Shown in pieces: positions 34,782-36,362 of a DNA stretch of 36,362 nucleotides; positions within the stretch are counted from its first letter, which is position 1, and each line of letters opens with the position of its first letter. Source of the DNA: Prevotella sp. (GTDB lineage: Bacteria; Bacteroidota; Bacteroidia; Bacteroidales; Bacteroidaceae). The DNA is taken from NCBI GenBank assembly GCA_017548275.1, contig JAFZAH010000044.1, positions 1 through 36,362 on the forward strand, read 5' to 3'. The notes beneath the pieces were generated by a model. That model did not search any database and was not told where the DNA came from. It saw only the letters and a program-made list of their open reading frames with translations. A program made the translations under genes and the position numbers.

Positions 34782-35975
34782 TTAGTCTTCGTAAACCTCT
34801 GTGATCTGGCCAGAGCCCACGGTGCGACCACCCTCACGGATAGCGAAACGCAAACCTTGGTTCAGAGCAACAGCGTAGATCAACTCGACAGTAATCTCCA
34901 CGTTATCACCAGGCATCACCATCTCAGTGCCTTCGGGCAAAGTGATCTCACCCGTGCAGTCCATGGTGCGGAGGTAGAACTGGGGACGATACTTGTTGCC
35001 GAACGGAGTGTGACGGCCACCCTCTTCCTTCTTCAGCACGTAGATAGATGCCTTGAATTTCTTGAAGGGTTTGATCTGACCCGGATGGCAGAGCACCATA
35101 CCGCGCTTGATCTCGTTCTTGTCAACACCACGGAGCAGCAGACCGACGTTATCACCAGCCTCACCCTCGTCGAGGATCTTGCGGAACATTTCAACACCAG
35201 TCACCACAGAGGTGCGGTCCTCACCAAGGCCGAGCAACTCAACCTGGTCACCGACCTTCACGCGGCCAGTCTCGATACGACCGGTAGCAACGGTACCACG
35301 ACCAGTGATTGAGAACACGTCCTCAACAGGCATCAGGAACGGTTTGTCGAGATCGCGAGGAGGCTCCTGAATCCACTCGTCACAAGTGTTCATCAACTCC
35401 ATCACTTTGTCTTCCCACTGAGCAACGCCGTTCAGAGCGCCGAGAGCAGAACCACGGATAATCGGGGTGTCCTCTTCGAACTCATACTGAGCGAGAATCT
35501 CTTGCACTTCCATCTCAACGAGGTCGAGCATCTCTTCGTCGTCGACCATGTCGCATTTGTTCAGGAACACAACGAGACGGGGAACGTTTACCTGACGGGC
35601 GAGCAGCACGTGCTCACGGGTCTGAGGCATAGGACCGTCAGTAGCAGCCACCACGAGGATAGCACCGTCCATCTGGGCAGCACCAGTAACCATGTTCTTC
35701 ACATAGTCAGCGTGTCCCGGGCAGTCAACGTGTGCATAGTGACGTTTTTCAGTCTCATACTCCACGTGTGCAGTGTTGATAGTGATACCACGCTCTTTCT
35801 CCTCAGGAGCGTTATCAATAGCGTCGAAGGACTTCACCTTGTCGGCGTTGCCGGCCACGCGCTTCGAAAGAACGAGCGTGATAGCGGCGGTCAAAGTGGT
35901 CTTACCATGGTCAACGTGACCGATAGTACCGATGTTCACGTGCGGTTTAGTACGCACAAAATTCTCTTTAGCCAT
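34782..35975 (-). CDS. tuf: elongation factor Tu
   Basis: 397 aa. GTP-binding motifs: GHVDHGKTT (19-27), GITI (63-66, switch I), DCPGH (84-88, switch II with catalytic His88) and NKCD (139-142). Domains 2 and 3 follow with the GRGTVATGR and [20 protein letters not shown] segments. It carries aminoacyl-tRNA to the ribosome. It is preceded by three tRNA genes and followed by tRNA-Trp, an arrangement close to the E. coli tRNA-tufB operon, so it is probably part of one long transcript. No promoter box is visible in the 72 bp before it. Confidence 0.98.
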   Translation of the reverse strand: MAKENFVRTKPHVNIGTIGHVDHGKTTLTAAITLVLSKRVAGNADKVKSFDAIDNAPEEKERGITINTAHVEYETEKRHYAHVDCPGHADYVKNMVTGAAQMDGAILVVAATDGPMPQTREHVLLARQVNVPRLVVFLNKCDMVDDEEMLDLVEMEVQEILAQYEFEEDTPIIRGSALGALNGVAQWEDKVMELMNTCDEWIQEPPRDLDKPFLMPVEDVFSITGRGTVATGRIETGRVKVGDQVELLGLGEDRTSVVTGVEMFRKILDEGEAGDNVGLLLRGVDKNEIKRGMVLCHPGQIKPFKKFKASIYVLKKEEGGRHTPFGNKYRPQFYLRTMDCTGEITLPEGTEMVMPGDNVEITVELIYAVALNQGLRFAIREGGRTVGSGQITEVYED

Positions 35976-36047
35976 AGCGTTTTATTACTTTGTATTTATT
36001 GAATGAATAATCGTAGATTTCTCTGCTTCTTCTACATAAAAAAATAG

Positions 36048-36119
<72 letters not shown>

Positions 36120-36128
36120 ATGCCTTAG

Positions 36129-36201
36129 AGCGGAAAACGGGACTCAAACCCGCGACCCCCAGCTTGGAAGGCTAGTGCTCTATCAACTGAGCTATTTCCG
36201 C
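36129..36201 (-). tRNA. tRNA-Gly (TCC)
   Basis: 73 nt. Acceptor GCGGAAA/TTTCCGC; D-arm GCTC-GAGC; anticodon loop CTTCCAA (TCC); T-loop TTTGAGT; discriminator T; no encoded CCA. It is 9 bp from tRNA-Thr. Confidence 0.96.
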
Positions 36202-36222
36202 AAAAACAACTTCCCTTGAGAG

Positions 36223-36305
36223 TGGGAGGTGATGGATTCGAACCACCGAAGTCGAAAGACAGCAGATTTACAGTCTGCCCCATTTGGCCACTCTGGAAAA
36301 CACCC
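36223..36305 (-). tRNA. tRNA-Tyr (GTA), acceptor stem with two apparent mismatches
   Basis: 83 nt, class II. Anticodon stem GCAGA/TCTGC with loop CTGTAAA (GTA); a variable arm GTC-TTTC-GAC; T-arm GGTGG-TTCGAAT-CCATC; discriminator A. By my alignment the acceptor strands are GGGTGTT and ACCTCCC, which leaves mismatches at pairs 4-69 and 6-67. All other parts are standard, so it is probably functional, but the stem is worth checking. Confidence 0.88.
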
Positions 36306-36362
36306 GTGTTTCAACAGCCCTGTCTCGCTTGTCGCTTGTTTTGAGTCCCTTATTAAGTCTCG
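36306..36362. other. right edge, upstream of tRNA-Tyr
   Basis: 57 bp upstream of the tRNA cluster. I see no clear -7 box (TAnnTTTG) on the minus strand, so the promoter of the tRNA-tuf transcript, or another tRNA, probably lies outside the window. Confidence 0.4.

Overview
The window comes from a Bacteroidales genome, most likely Prevotellaceae. The evidence is the Bacteroidetes-type promoter -7 boxes (TAnnTTTG), the near absence of Shine-Dalgarno sites, secreted proteins ending in a short YNxxGQ(R/K)-type C-terminal signature, and a DUF3467 gene directly after rpoBC. Species cannot be named from sequence alone.

Layout. (1) Positions 1-13480, all minus strand: four large signal-peptide-bearing surface or secreted proteins (1131, 831, 643 and 1647 aa) built from choice-of-anchor J and D modules, followed by a truncated small acidic peptide gene running off the left edge. 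(2) 13750-14748 minus: asd. (3) 14995-18868 plus: a likely operon of a CPA2 cation/proton antiporter, a LolD-type ABC ATPase and a CvfB-like S1 protein, closed by a bidirectional terminator. (4) 18959-22459 minus: a 1091-aa secreted multidomain protein followed 9 bp later by a 71-aa acidic peptide. (5) 22742-36305 minus: the core information-processing cluster tRNA-Tyr, tRNA-Gly, tRNA-Thr, tuf, tRNA-Trp, secE, nusG, rplK, rplA, rplJ, rplL, rpoB, rpoC, then a DUF3467 gene. An intrinsic attenuator and a structured leader lie between rplL and rpoB, and a strong terminator follows rpoC.

Two patterns seem least explained. First, two paralogous giant secreted proteins (118-5061 and 19184-22459) are each followed, after exactly 9 bp, by a small gene of the same kind, with an M(K/R)K(x)YIxP start and an acidic tail. 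This looks like a duplicated two-gene cassette. Second, several genes (asd, lolD, the DUF3467 gene, tuf) carry phased 7-bp micro-repeats with a TTGA-like core that start at or a few bases after the stop codon, in the sense orientation, and are usually followed by a hairpin. In asd and lolD the TGA stop is itself part of the first repeat unit. Related 8- or 9-bp arrays follow three other genes.

How the parts fit: the core cluster makes the transcription and translation machinery and is conserved. The secreted proteins probably act at the cell surface or outside the cell, but their substrates cannot be read from the sequence.
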